Assembly (NCBI GenBank): GCA_900772685.1
Contig: CAAGRP010000354.1
Coordinates: 1-28,039, forward strand
DNA: 28,039 nt
From: Lachnospiraceae bacterium
Lineage (GTDB): Bacteria; Bacillota; Clostridia; Lachnospirales; Lachnospiraceae
Direction of reading: 5' to 3'
The first letter of the stretch is position 1. Each line of letters begins with the position of its first letter. The notes beneath the pieces were generated by a model. The model was not told where the DNA came from, searched no databases, and worked only from the letters and a program-made list of their open reading frames with translations. Both the position numbers and the translations under genes were made by a program. Shown one piece after another: positions 8,207 through 15,698 of the stretch.

Positions 8207-9154
8207 ATGGGAGAGAAGATAGCTACAAGAAATGCCTACGGACAGGCACTTGCAGAGCTCGGAGATAAATATCCGGAAGTAGTGTGCTTTGATGCCGATC
8301 TTGCCGGAGCTACGATGTCTAAGTTTTTCAGGGATGCACATCCGGAGCGCTTCTTTGATATGGGTATAGCCGAAGCAAACATGCAGGATGTAGCTGCGGG
8401 AATGGCTACATGCGGATATAAGCCGTTCACACATACATTTGCAATGTTTGCTGCAGGAAGAAGCTGGGAGCAGGTAAGAAACTCCATATGCTATCCTAAT
8501 TTAAATGTAAAGGTTATAGGCTCACACGGCGGTCTTTCCGTAGGAGAGGACGGAGCAACACATCAGTGTATAGAGGACTTTGCTCTTATGCGTGCTATCC
8601 CGGGAATGACTGTGCTTTGTCCTTGCGATGCATTTGAAATGAGACAGGCCGTAGAAGCGCTTATCAATTATGACGGCCCTGCATATATGAGGCTCGGAAG
8701 ACTTGCGGTAGAAACAGTTACCGACAGCATTAAGGATTATAAATTCGAGATCGGGAAGGGATGTCTGTTAAGAGACGGAAAGGATGTTACCGTATTTGCT
8801 AACGGAATGATGGTACAGACAGCACTTGAGGCAGCCAAGATTCTTGAGGCTGAGGGAATAGATGCACGTATCGTAGATATGCATACCATAAAGCCTCTTG
8901 ATGAAGAGATGGTCAAAAAGGCGGCGCTCGAGACAGGTGCTATCGTAACATCGGAGGAGCACAATATCATAGGCGGACTCGGAGAGGCAGTAGCAGGCTT
9001 CTGTTCAGAGAATTGTCCTGTACCTGTTATAAGACACGGTGTCAATGACATATTCGGACGAAGCGGAAAAGCACCTCTCGTGCTCGAAGAGTACAAGCTT
9101 ACGGCAGACGAGATCGCCCTCAAAGCAAAGAAAGCTATTTCACTTAAAAAATAA
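8207..9154 (+). CDS. Transketolase, C-terminal subunit (TK2, canonical)
   Basis: Pyrimidine-binding plus C-terminal half of TK2, 315 aa. Catalytic Glu56 (FDMGIAE), H107 (GSHGG), the intact motif GEDGATH with Asp115 and H119, and the YMRLGR arginine are all present. This matches ordinary transketolases that act on xylulose 5-phosphate-type donors. It starts 4 bases after the N-terminal subunit stop (GGAGG ribosome site), so the two halves are translationally linked. A strong terminator follows. The contrast with Leu125 in TK1-C makes this pair a useful internal reference. Confidence 0.92.
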   Translation: MGEKIATRNAYGQALAELGDKYPEVVCFDADLAGATMSKFFRDAHPERFFDMGIAEANMQDVAAGMATCGYKPFTHTFAMFAAGRSWEQVRNSICYPNLNVKVIGSHGGLSVGEDGATHQCIEDFALMRAIPGMTVLCPCDAFEMRQAVEALINYDGPAYMRLGRLAVETVTDSIKDYKFEIGKGCLLRDGKDVTVFANGMMVQTALEAAKILEAEGIDARIVDMHTIKPLDEEMVKKAALETGAIVTSEEHNIIGGLGEAVAGFCSENCPVPVIRHGVNDIFGRSGKAPLVLEEYKLTADEIALKAKKAISLKK

Positions 9155-9176
9155 GGGTTGAACTTAAATTAGAGAA

Positions 9177-9225
9177 ACAAGGCAGAAGAATACTACTTCG
9201 GTTAGTATATCTTCTGCCTTTTTAA
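9177..9225 (+). terminator. Rho-independent terminator of the TK2 operon
   Basis: A long stem (GGCAGAAGAATACTA pairing with TAGTATATCTTCTGCC, one bulged base) with a CTTCGGT loop and a trailing run of T. It lies 23 bases after the TK2-C stop and ends the carbohydrate locus. Confidence 0.9.
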
Positions 9226-9322
9226 TGCAATGTGTCAGCGAAGCCGGACCACACTTGCCGGCGGTGCACGTTTGGAATCGAATTATGTTTGGATTTTAAG
9301 AAAATTGGAGCATCAGGTGATG

Positions 9323-9389
9323 TGATATGCCCCCTCCTAAGTGACAAGTTTTTATTATTTCACTTGTCTACCTAGAAGGGAGCATATCA
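9323..9389. repeat. Long imperfect inverted repeat at the island's left side
   Basis: Two arms of 27 and 28 bases (TGATATGC...ACAAGT at 9323-9349 and ACTTGT...GCATATCA at 9362-9389) match with a few mismatches and one bulge around a 12-base AT-rich loop. It could be an insertion-sequence end, a small non-autonomous element or a bidirectional terminator hairpin. It lies between the end of the carbohydrate operon and the surface-protein gene. The rest of 9226-9424 shows no gene. Confidence 0.6.
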
Positions 9390-9424
9390 TTTCTGGCAGC
9401 TGCCTTTGGGTTAATCATTTGATC

Positions 9425-11743
9425 TTACTTTACACTGCGCTTTTTCTTTCTGCCGTAAATGGTTGTTGCGGTTACTGCACCGCCACTGGCAAGCAACAGT
9501 GCAATCCACAATGTGAGATTGCTATTGTCTCCGGTCTGAGGCGAGGTAGTTGCATTACTGCTCGGTTTATTGTTATTACCAGTGCTGCCGCCAGCGCTTG
9601 TGTTGCTATCACTCGGAAGCTTTGCCGTTACAGTTTGCTCCTTGGTGATTTCCTGTGTTGCTTTGGCATCCTTGTAATATTTGCCGCATCCTTCGCAATA
9701 CCAGTATTCGATATTGCCTTCAGAAGTCTTGGTTGCCGCTTTTGCTTCAATGTGCTTAAGGTCGGTATGGTTATCCGGTGCAACACTTATTTTTTCACTC
9801 ACGACTTTACCGCACTTATAACAGGTATGAAGAACTTTCCCTTCTTTGGTGCAGGTAGCGTTTTCCTTAACAACATCATTTTCTGCGTTGTAATCGTGAG
9901 TTTCGTGATAGCAGGCTTTAAAGGTGATATTCAAGTCCTTTGTAACATTCGGAATAGAAAAGACAACAGGTTTTCCGTATCCATCAAAGGAATAAGTGAA
10001 ATCTGTCCCCAGTTTCAAGCCTTTTCCGTCTTTACCTTCAACGAACAATTCATTAAAGGTAAGCCCCCATTGCTCCGTGCCAACATAATATTTTTCATTG
10101 GCAAGGTAAAGGCTAATACTGAAATCCTCACCTTTTTTCAGCTTGTAGGTCGTATTCTCCAACGGAGCAAACCCTGTCATATCCGCAAAGGTTATAAGGC
10201 AAAATGTGGCTTCCTTTTCAAAGGCAGCATAAAATGTCTTGTTTTCCGTTACCGTTCCCAATGAAGAAAGCGCATACGGTGAATTCTTATTTGCTGACCA
10301 TCCGACAAAAGTATAGATATAATCTTCGTCTTTGATGACAGGTTTGTTACCTTGGAATGTAATCTCTGTTCCATAATAGCCTTTATAGCTATACAGAGTT
10401 TCGCTTCCATCATATGACTTGAATGCAATATCATATTGATTTCTTGCGTAATAGAGGGACAATTGCAGTTTACCGTCTCCGGTTATTGTGCCGCTGTCAG
10501 ATGATTTGGCACCATCATATGAAAAACCATTTTTAGTGTATGCGGAAGAAGGTACAGTTGCTGTTGTATCTGTCTCACCGGCTTCGGTTCTTGTTATGTC
10601 CGGAACTTCCTTATATTGCCCATTTGCATCCATATAATAGATGTTTACTGTGTAGGGTGTATTACCATTTGCTTTCCATTTTGCTGTATAGGATTGATTC
10701 CCAACAGTTCCTTTTGTAATCGTGACGGTAGGATATACATCCGATGTACCGCCTACTCCCCAACCGATAAAATCGTACCCTGGTTTTGTTGGAGTAGGTA
10801 GTGTGAAATCGTCGCTTTCAATGCTGAAAAGTGAGTATAATACGCCATCACCCTGTTTAATTTCAGGTGATGTTATATCATCAGAAAATACTCCGCCATC
10901 CAGATAATAATACACATATTGCTGTTTTGGCTGCCAGTGCGCAGTCAATGTTATATTGGATTGCCATTCTGTCATAATATCCAGATATTTTGACGGCGTT
11001 TGACTGCTATCTTTATCACAAGTCCAACCAATGAAATCGTAGTTTTCCCGCTCCAGATTGTTGTTCAACGTATCAAATGGTTCGTCAAATCCGATCTTAT
11101 AGTACGGTGTTGCATCGTTTGTCTTGTAATAGTATGAGTAAATACTTTCATCAGGTGTGTTTTTCCAGCTTCCACCATTTAAATCATAAGTAATAGTATA
11201 CTTAGTTGATGTTGAGGGAGTGGATTCTCCCTCTTTTACAACTGTTCCATCACCGGAGGACTTTTCTTTCAAAGCGTCGATAAGCCTATCCGGCACACCG
11301 TTTCCACACACAATTTTTCCGGTATTCACTACACCGGAAACGTTAAAATTACTAATATCGGATAGATATAATGTGCCGGTGTTAACAAAAGAATCTTCCA
11401 AGCCCAAGTTGTAACAGCCACTGATTCTTGCAGTTCCGTTATTTTGGAAGGAACAACCGGAACTGACACCAAATGTTGAATTGGAACCGGTAAATGTAAA
11501 TTCACTGTTATTTACAAAGCTTGCCTGATAACCAAGTGTAAAGCCATTTGAAATATTAACTGTCCCATTGTTTGTGAAGGTTTCATTCCCATACCAGCAC
11601 CACATTTCAAATGAAGTATCTGTGTATGTTTCGCCGGAATTGATTGTTTTGCCATAATAGAGCGTCGATGCACTCGCCGAAATTGGCAGAGCAGTAAAGA
11701 TCATCAACATTACCATTATGAACGGTAGTATTCTTTTTTTCAT
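9425..11743 (-). CDS. Sortase-anchored surface protein with beta-helix, InlB-like and MucBP-like repeats
   Basis: 772 aa secreted protein attached to the cell wall. Order: signal peptide (1-26, ending SASAS); a short beta-helix-like segment (about 27-155) with repeated F-x-N-x-G-T units; two InlB/Listeria-Bacteroides-type repeats (YDLNGG...FIGW...TAHW and the next ending FIGW...YTAKW); a MucBP-like unit (YTVNIYYMDANGQY); another FVGW...FYAAF repeat; a Cys-containing region with CYKCG and CEGCG pairs; a Ser/Asn/Gly linker; the sorting motif SPQTG (734-738), a hydrophobic segment and a basic tail. SPQTG fits the (S/N)PxTG class used by clostridial sortases. It has an AGGAGG ribosome site and lies 53 bases downstream of the TetR gene. 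Likely an adhesin; the ligand is unknown. Confidence 0.88.
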   Translation of the reverse strand: MKKRILPFIMVMLMIFTALPISASASTLYYGKTINSGETYTDTSFEMWCWYGNETFTNNGTVNISNGFTLGYQASFVNNSEFTFTGSNSTFGVSSGCSFQNNGTARISGCYNLGLEDSFVNTGTLYLSDISNFNVSGVVNTGKIVCGNGVPDRLIDALKEKSSGDGTVVKEGESTPSTSTKYTITYDLNGGSWKNTPDESIYSYYYKTNDATPYYKIGFDEPFDTLNNNLERENYDFIGWTCDKDSSQTPSKYLDIMTEWQSNITLTAHWQPKQQYVYYYLDGGVFSDDITSPEIKQGDGVLYSLFSIESDDFTLPTPTKPGYDFIGWGVGGTSDVYPTVTITKGTVGNQSYTAKWKANGNTPYTVNIYYMDANGQYKEVPDITRTEAGETDTTATVPSSAYTKNGFSYDGAKSSDSGTITGDGKLQLSLYYARNQYDIAFKSYDGSETLYSYKGYYGTEITFQGNKPVIKDEDYIYTFVGWSANKNSPYALSSLGTVTENKTFYAAFEKEATFCLITFADMTGFAPLENTTYKLKKGEDFSISLYLANEKYYVGTEQWGLTFNELFVEGKDGKGLKLGTDFTYSFDGYGKPVVFSIPNVTKDLNITFKACYHETHDYNAENDVVKENATCTKEGKVLHTCYKCGKVVSEKISVAPDNHTDLKHIEAKAATKTSEGNIEYWYCEGCGKYYKDAKATQEITKEQTVTAKLPSDSNTSAGGSTGNNNKPSSNATTSPQTGDNSNLTLWIALLLASGGAVTATTIYGRKKKRSVK

Positions 11744-11796
11744 AAGATCCTCCTGTTTTTATTTTTACTTTTTTCAGATAATTGTTGTAATCCGTA

Positions 11797-12360
11797 TCAT
11801 CCCTTCCTTTTCGCAAGCTGCATCAGTCCTTTTTTCGCCGCCTCTATCTGCGGCAGGAACAGCGCCCGCTCATTAAAAATCATATAGTTGTTTAGCGCCA
11901 GAATAGACAGGTGGACATACGGTTCTACCTCCGCTGCGGTGCAGCCGAGAAGCTCGGCAATTTTTTCCGTATAATAATGGTAGCGACATGCAAGCTGTAC
12001 AAGGTATGGCTTGACTTTGTTTCCGTATTCCTGCGACACACATACGCTGACCAGAAAACGCATAACCGGAGACAGTTCATCCGCAAGAGTGCCGAGATGG
12101 TTCATCATATTGGCAACATCTTTGATATCTTCAAGGGCAATGCTGAACGCACCCTGCTCAATGCGGGAAATTGCTTCTTCGGCACAAGCCAAAACTATTT
12201 TTTCCTTCGTGTCAAAATAGTAATAGATACCACCGTTTTGCAGATTGTTTGCATTGCAGAGATCTGTGGTGGTCGTTACCGTAAGCCCTTTTTCAACAAA
12301 GCAGTCAAGACATATACCAATTATTTTTTTCGTTCTCTCGGCTTTCTTCGATGTGTTCAA
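11797..12360 (-). CDS. TetR-family transcriptional regulator (TTG start)
   Basis: 187 aa repressor-type regulator. The N-terminal helix-turn-helix is clear (ERTKKIIGICLDCFVEKG, then TTTTDLCNANNLQNGGIYYYF); the remainder is an all-helical ligand-binding domain of normal size. The TTG at 12360 is chosen because AAAGGAG lies 9 bases upstream and the family N-terminus begins there. It is first in a two-gene run with the surface protein (53 bases apart, same strand), so it probably controls itself and that gene through the palindrome over its promoter. The inducer is unknown. Confidence 0.87.
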   Translation of the reverse strand: MNTSKKAERTKKIIGICLDCFVEKGLTVTTTTDLCNANNLQNGGIYYYFDTKEKIVLACAEEAISRIEQGAFSIALEDIKDVANMMNHLGTLADELSPVMRFLVSVCVSQEYGNKVKPYLVQLACRYHYYTEKIAELLGCTAAEVEPYVHLSILALNNYMIFNERALFLPQIEAAKKGLMQLAKRKG

Positions 12361-12386
12361 GCTTCAATACTCCTTTCCCGTCGAAT

Positions 12387-12413
12387 ATGCTGCATCCTAG
12401 TAAAGGATAGCAT
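12387..12413. promoter_or_regulatory. Operator-like palindrome upstream of the TetR gene
   Basis: A dyad reading ATGCT-GC-ATCCT / AGGAT-AGCAT around a TAGTAAA-type centre overlaps the predicted -10 of the TetR promoter. This is the position and style expected for an autoregulated TetR operator. Confidence 0.5.
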
Positions 12414-12432
12414 CCCCCTTTTGATAAATCAA
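12404..12432 (-). promoter_or_regulatory. Promoter of the TetR/surface-protein genes
   Basis: Minus-strand TTGATT (12432-12427), a 17-base spacer and TATCCT (12409-12404). The -10 lies inside the palindrome at 12387-12413, which fits repression by the encoded regulator. Confidence 0.5.
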
Positions 12433-12530
12433 GTACCTTCTTGAAAAATAATATAAATTCAACATAAAATTTTTTGAGCTTCTTCGACTGTACACAGAAC
12501 TTTATGACTTCTTGATTACTTTCCGAAAGT

Positions 12531-12560
12531 AAAGGCCACTGTCGATTGACAGCAGCCTTT
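12531..12560 (-). terminator. Terminator-like hairpin downstream of the tnpV remnant
   Basis: Arms AAAGGC-CA-CTGTC and GACAG-CA-GCCTTT pair around a GATT loop, 13 bases after the tnpV stop on the minus strand. Only short T stretches follow, so it is a moderate terminator or a leftover of the transposon. Confidence 0.5.
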
Positions 12561-12573
12561 CGGTAAATATTCG

Positions 12574-12951
12574 TTATGCGTAAATCAAATCGTTTGCAAC
12601 AATTTCCATAACAGCACTGCGGATGTTGTTCATCCTCTGCACCCACAGCATTTGATTTCCCGCTTTGAGTGCTTCCGTTACATTTTCTTTTTCGACAAGT
12701 TGTTTTACCAACCGAGAAAATATTTCCTCTGCCTGCCAGTCAATGTGAGCAAGATAACTGTTCAGTTTGCCGCTGGTTAGCAGATTGATTTAACGCACCC
12801 TGTGGTGGTTTTTCAGATACCTACGATGCCGTTATCCCCATATGCCGATATGTACTTCGCCTTCCTCCGGCAGTTTCAGACAGGGCAGATAATAGTTGCC
12901 CTGCAACTCATACCAAAATCCGTTCTTCTCGTTGTAGATGTACTTCTCCAT
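12574..12951 (-). pseudogene. tnpV: tnpV-like transposon protein, broken by two in-frame TAA codons
   Basis: Conceptual translation over 126 codons gives a full-length TnpV-like protein: it starts MEKYIYNEKNGFWYELQG, contains GIWG-stop-RHRRYLKNHHRVR-stop-INLLTSGKLNSYLAHID, and ends MNNIRSAVMEIVANDLIYA. The reading frame is unbroken apart from TAA at 12832-12834 and TAA at 12790-12792, so the gene decayed by point mutation without indels. A good GGAGG ribosome site remains before the ATG at 12951. TnpV proteins are carried by clostridial transposons; their exact role is poorly defined. It marks past transposon insertion next to the TetR/surface-protein pair. Confidence 0.8.
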
Positions 12952-13017
12952 TTTGTAATCCTCCAATATGATTGATTTTTACCTACAATTCAATCATCCG
13001 GCTGATTACAAAAGCCG

Positions 13018-13051
13018 AAGGGAGAGGACTTCCTTACGAAGCCTCTCCCTT
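13018..13051 (-). terminator. Terminator-like hairpin after the ABC importer operon
   Basis: A 10-base perfect stem (AAGGGAGAGG and CCTCTCCCTT) with inner pairing TTC/GAA, 52 bases past the permease stop on the minus strand. The minus-strand sequence after it is CGGCTTTTG, a short T-run. It probably separates the importer from the island. Confidence 0.55.
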
Positions 13052-13102
13052 GGGGCAGCCCTTTTTAAAGCTTTTATTTTTTATCAGGATATTATCGGTT
13101 TA

Positions 13103-14074
13103 TCAGTTCTTCTTAGCGTTCTTTCTCATGTCGATAACAACGGCGATGATGATGATCGCACCCTTAACAACCTGCTGCCAATAAGCATTTACGCCAAGGA
13201 GGAGCATGATGTTCTTAACGACACCGAGGATGAAGATACCTGCGATAACACCGGTTATCTTTGCAACACCACCGGTCTGGGATGTTCCGCCGATAGTACA
13301 TGCTGCGATGGCATCAAGCTCGTAGTTGAGTCCTGATGAAGAGTTTCCTGCTCCTGAACGGGATGCAAGGAGGACTCCGCCCATGCCTGCACAGAATGCA
13401 GCCCATACATAAACGATTACCTGGTTCTTCTCTACCTTGATACCTGCAGCCCTTGCAGCCTGCTCATTGCCACCGATAGCGAATACGTTCTTACCGAATC
13501 TTGTGTAGTTGAGCATGAATCCGCTGAAGATGATAAAGATGGCAAAGATGATTATGATCATCGGTATAGGTCCTACATAGCCCTGGCCTAAGAACTTGAA
13601 CTCGTTCTTGAGCTCCGGAACAGGATAAGCGTTCGTATAGATCTGAGCAGCCGCCCTTACGATAAGCTGTGTACCGAGGGTAGCTATGAACGGCGGTATC
13701 TTTGTATAAGCTACAAGGAGTCCGTTCAAAAGACCGAAAGCAACGCATGCTGCGATAGCTATGACTATGCCGACGATTATCGGAAGATCCAGTCCCGGAT
13801 ACATTGCTCCGCTGTAGGATGACTTCTGAACGAAGGAAGCACATATACAGGATGCAAATGCTACCATGGATCCTGCCGAAAGGTCGATACCCTTTGAAAG
13901 GATTGTCCACATGGCACCGGCACAGATAACACCGATGATGGACTCTGTTGTTGCGACCGATATAAGGTTGCTTGGTGTGAAGAAGTTCCTCGAAACGATC
14001 GTAGCGATTATGATGATGCCTATCAGAACTACCCAGATCGTATTATTCTTAAAAAGTTTTTTTGCTTTACTCAA
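13103..14074 (-). CDS. Sugar ABC importer, permease (RbsC/MglC family)
   Basis: 323 aa polytopic inner-membrane protein of the branched-chain/sugar permease family. The conserved loop ILSKGIDLSAGSM appears after the third helix, and the C-terminal half has YELDAIAACTIGGTS, the family's ATPase-contacting region. It forms the channel for the sugar delivered by the lipoprotein gene upstream. The start is TTG at 14074, with GGGAGGG 6 bases upstream; it begins 13 bases after the ATPase stop, so translation is probably coupled. It is the last gene of the operon. The sugar cannot be named from sequence. Confidence 0.9.
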   Translation of the reverse strand: MSKAKKLFKNNTIWVVLIGIIIIATIVSRNFFTPSNLISVATTESIIGVICAGAMWTILSKGIDLSAGSMVAFASCICASFVQKSSYSGAMYPGLDLPIIVGIVIAIAACVAFGLLNGLLVAYTKIPPFIATLGTQLIVRAAAQIYTNAYPVPELKNEFKFLGQGYVGPIPMIIIIFAIFIIFSGFMLNYTRFGKNVFAIGGNEQAARAAGIKVEKNQVIVYVWAAFCAGMGGVLLASRSGAGNSSSGLNYELDAIAACTIGGTSQTGGVAKITGVIAGIFILGVVKNIMLLLGVNAYWQQVVKGAIIIIAVVIDMRKNAKKN

Positions 14075-14087
14075 AATAATCCCTCCC

Positions 14088-15569
14088 TTAAATACCTGTT
14101 GCGTATTTCATAATGGCCTCCTGAGAGAACTCGTCCCTGTTCAGGATACCTGTAACGTCACCTTCATGCATAACAACGATACGATCGGACATTCCCATAA
14201 CCTCCGGCATTTCCGATGAGATCATGATAACTGCTTTTCCCTGACCTACCATTTGTGAAAGAAGGGAGTGTATTTCGGCTTTCGCACCTACGTCGATACC
14301 TCTTGTAGGCTCATCTACTATCATGATGTCCGGGTTGTTGAGAAGGCATCTTGCTATGAGCACCTTCTGCTGGTTTCCTCCCGAGAGGTTCATGATAAGT
14401 TCGTTGTTGCTCGGGGTCTTGACGTTAAGCTTCTGTACGTATTCGTTAACGTCTTTGTGTATCATCGGATAATTTAAAGGTGTGCCGTATTTCTTCAGGC
14501 ATGAGACTATTACGTTCTCTGTTATGGTACGTACTCCGATGATCCCGTGTGCACGCCTGTCCTCGGAGAGCATACATATACCGCTCTCGATGGCCTCCGA
14601 CGGATCCTTGATCCTGATCTCTTTTCCGTTCTTTTCGATCTTTCCGCTTGTGACCTTCCTTAAGCCGAAGATGGCTTCCATAGTCTCTGTCCGTCCCGCA
14701 CCTACAAGGCCTGCAAAGCCGAGTATCTCGCCCCTGTGGAGCTCGAAGGAAACGTTCTTCACGAGCTTTCCTGCGTTGAGGTCGGTTACTTTAAGGACTA
14801 CTTCTCCTATCTCACAAGGTACCTTAGGGAACATGTTCCCTACCTGACGCCCTACCATCTTTGAAACAAGGTCGTCCATCGAGGTATCCGATATGTTCAT
14901 GGTATCGACATACTTTCCGTCACGGAATACCGTGACTTCGTCGCATATCCTGAAGATCTCATCCATCTTATGTGAGATATAGATGATGGCTACGTTCTTT
15001 GATCTGAGATCATTTATGATTTCAAATAGATGCTCTGTCTCGCCTGCGGTAAGTGAAGAGGTCGGCTCATCCATGATAACTATCTTTGAGTCGTATGAGA
15101 CTGCCTTTGCGATCTCTACCATCTGCATCTGGGATACCGTAAGGTCGCGCATCATGGCATCCGGGTTAATGTCAACTTTAAGTTTTTTGAACAGCTCGAG
15201 GGTGTCGGTACGCATCTTTGCGTGGTCGACGATGATCTTATTCTTCATCGGCTGTCTTCCGAGCCAGACGTTTTCGGAAACGCTCCTGTCAAGGACCGGG
15301 CTCAGCTCCTGGTGTATCATGGAGATACCGCTGTTAAGGGCTTCGAGAGTGGTGTTATAATTTATTTCCTTACCGTCATAGACGATCTTTCCGGAATTTC
15401 GGTGATATATACCGATAAGGCACTTCATGAGTGTGGATTTTCCCGCTCCGTTCTCTCCCATGAGGGCATGTACCGTTCCCGGACGAACTTTGAGCTGGAC
15501 TTTATCGAGAGCCTTAACACCGGGGAATTCTTTGACGATATCGGTCATTTCCAAGATATAATTGCTCAA
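14088..15569 (-). CDS. Sugar ABC importer, double ATPase (RbsA/MglA family)
   Basis: About 493 aa with two fused nucleotide-binding domains. First domain: Walker A GENGAGKST, a degenerate signature LTVSQMQM and Walker B IVIMDEPTSSL. Second domain: the degenerate Walker A GLVGAGRTE typical of this subfamily, signature LSGGNQQK and Walker B IMIVDEPTRG. It powers monosaccharide uptake. A GTG at 15578 is in frame but overlaps the AGGAG ribosome site; the TTG at 15569 lies 8 bases after AGGAG and gives MSNYILEMTDIVKEFPG, so it is preferred. A stable hairpin separates this gene from the binding-protein gene. Confidence 0.9.
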   Translation of the reverse strand: MSNYILEMTDIVKEFPGVKALDKVQLKVRPGTVHALMGENGAGKSTLMKCLIGIYHRNSGKIVYDGKEINYNTTLEALNSGISMIHQELSPVLDRSVSENVWLGRQPMKNKIIVDHAKMRTDTLELFKKLKVDINPDAMMRDLTVSQMQMVEIAKAVSYDSKIVIMDEPTSSLTAGETEHLFEIINDLRSKNVAIIYISHKMDEIFRICDEVTVFRDGKYVDTMNISDTSMDDLVSKMVGRQVGNMFPKVPCEIGEVVLKVTDLNAGKLVKNVSFELHRGEILGFAGLVGAGRTETMEAIFGLRKVTSGKIEKNGKEIRIKDPSEAIESGICMLSEDRRAHGIIGVRTITENVIVSCLKKYGTPLNYPMIHKDVNEYVQKLNVKTPSNNELIMNLSGGNQQKVLIARCLLNNPDIMIVDEPTRGIDVGAKAEIHSLLSQMVGQGKAVIMISSEMPEVMGMSDRIVVMHEGDVTGILNRDEFSQEAIMKYATGI

Positions 15570-15610
15570 ATTATTCACTCCTATCTGTAAATGTTCGGCT
15601 TCTTTAGTAA

Positions 15611-15647
15611 ATTGGTCACCGTCCTTACATAAAGGCCGGTGACCAAT
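15611..15647 (-). promoter_or_regulatory. Intercistronic hairpin between binding protein and ATPase genes
   Basis: Perfect 11-base arms (ATTGGTCACCG and CGGTGACCAAT) with extra pairing of CCTT/AAGG inside. No T-run follows on the minus strand, so it is more likely an mRNA-stabilising or partial read-through element that lets the binding protein be made in excess than a true terminator. Confidence 0.55.
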
Positions 15648-15698
15648 AAGACCTGTTTTAATTATTTATTTTTATTACCGGCATATCAGGTTTTATGA

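Larger units (their letters stand above)
9323..12951. mobile_element. Probable acquired island (surface protein, TetR, tnpV remnant)
   Basis: Inferred from four things together: a long inverted repeat at one side, a degraded TnpV-type transposon gene at the other, a sortase-anchored repeat protein with its own TetR regulator, and base usage that differs by eye from the flanking metabolic genes. No integrase, intact transposase or direct target repeat was found, so the borders are approximate. Confidence 0.4.

Noticed and set aside
1285..9154. Sulfoquinovose or apiose pathway locus
   Set aside because: Both can use transketolases, but no sulfoquinovosidase, sulfosugar isomerase, apiose isomerase or apulose kinase is seen, so naming the pathway is not justified.
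9341..10264. 307-codon open frame on the plus strand
   Set aside because: Antisense to the sortase-anchored protein, which has signal peptide, repeats and anchor. The opposite frame has no recognisable features.
11911..12444. 177-codon open frame on the plus strand opposite the TetR gene
   Set aside because: It reads through the TetR coding region and its promoter; no motif or ribosome site supports it.
12305..12646. 113-codon minus-strand frame between TetR and tnpV
   Set aside because: It overlaps the tnpV remnant, the hairpin and the TetR promoter in a different frame; the tnpV frame shows clear homology instead.
12574..12951. Stop-codon recoding (readthrough of TAA) in tnpV
   Set aside because: All other genes here end normally at TAA, TAG or TGA, and TAA recoding is not expected in this group; decay is the simpler explanation.
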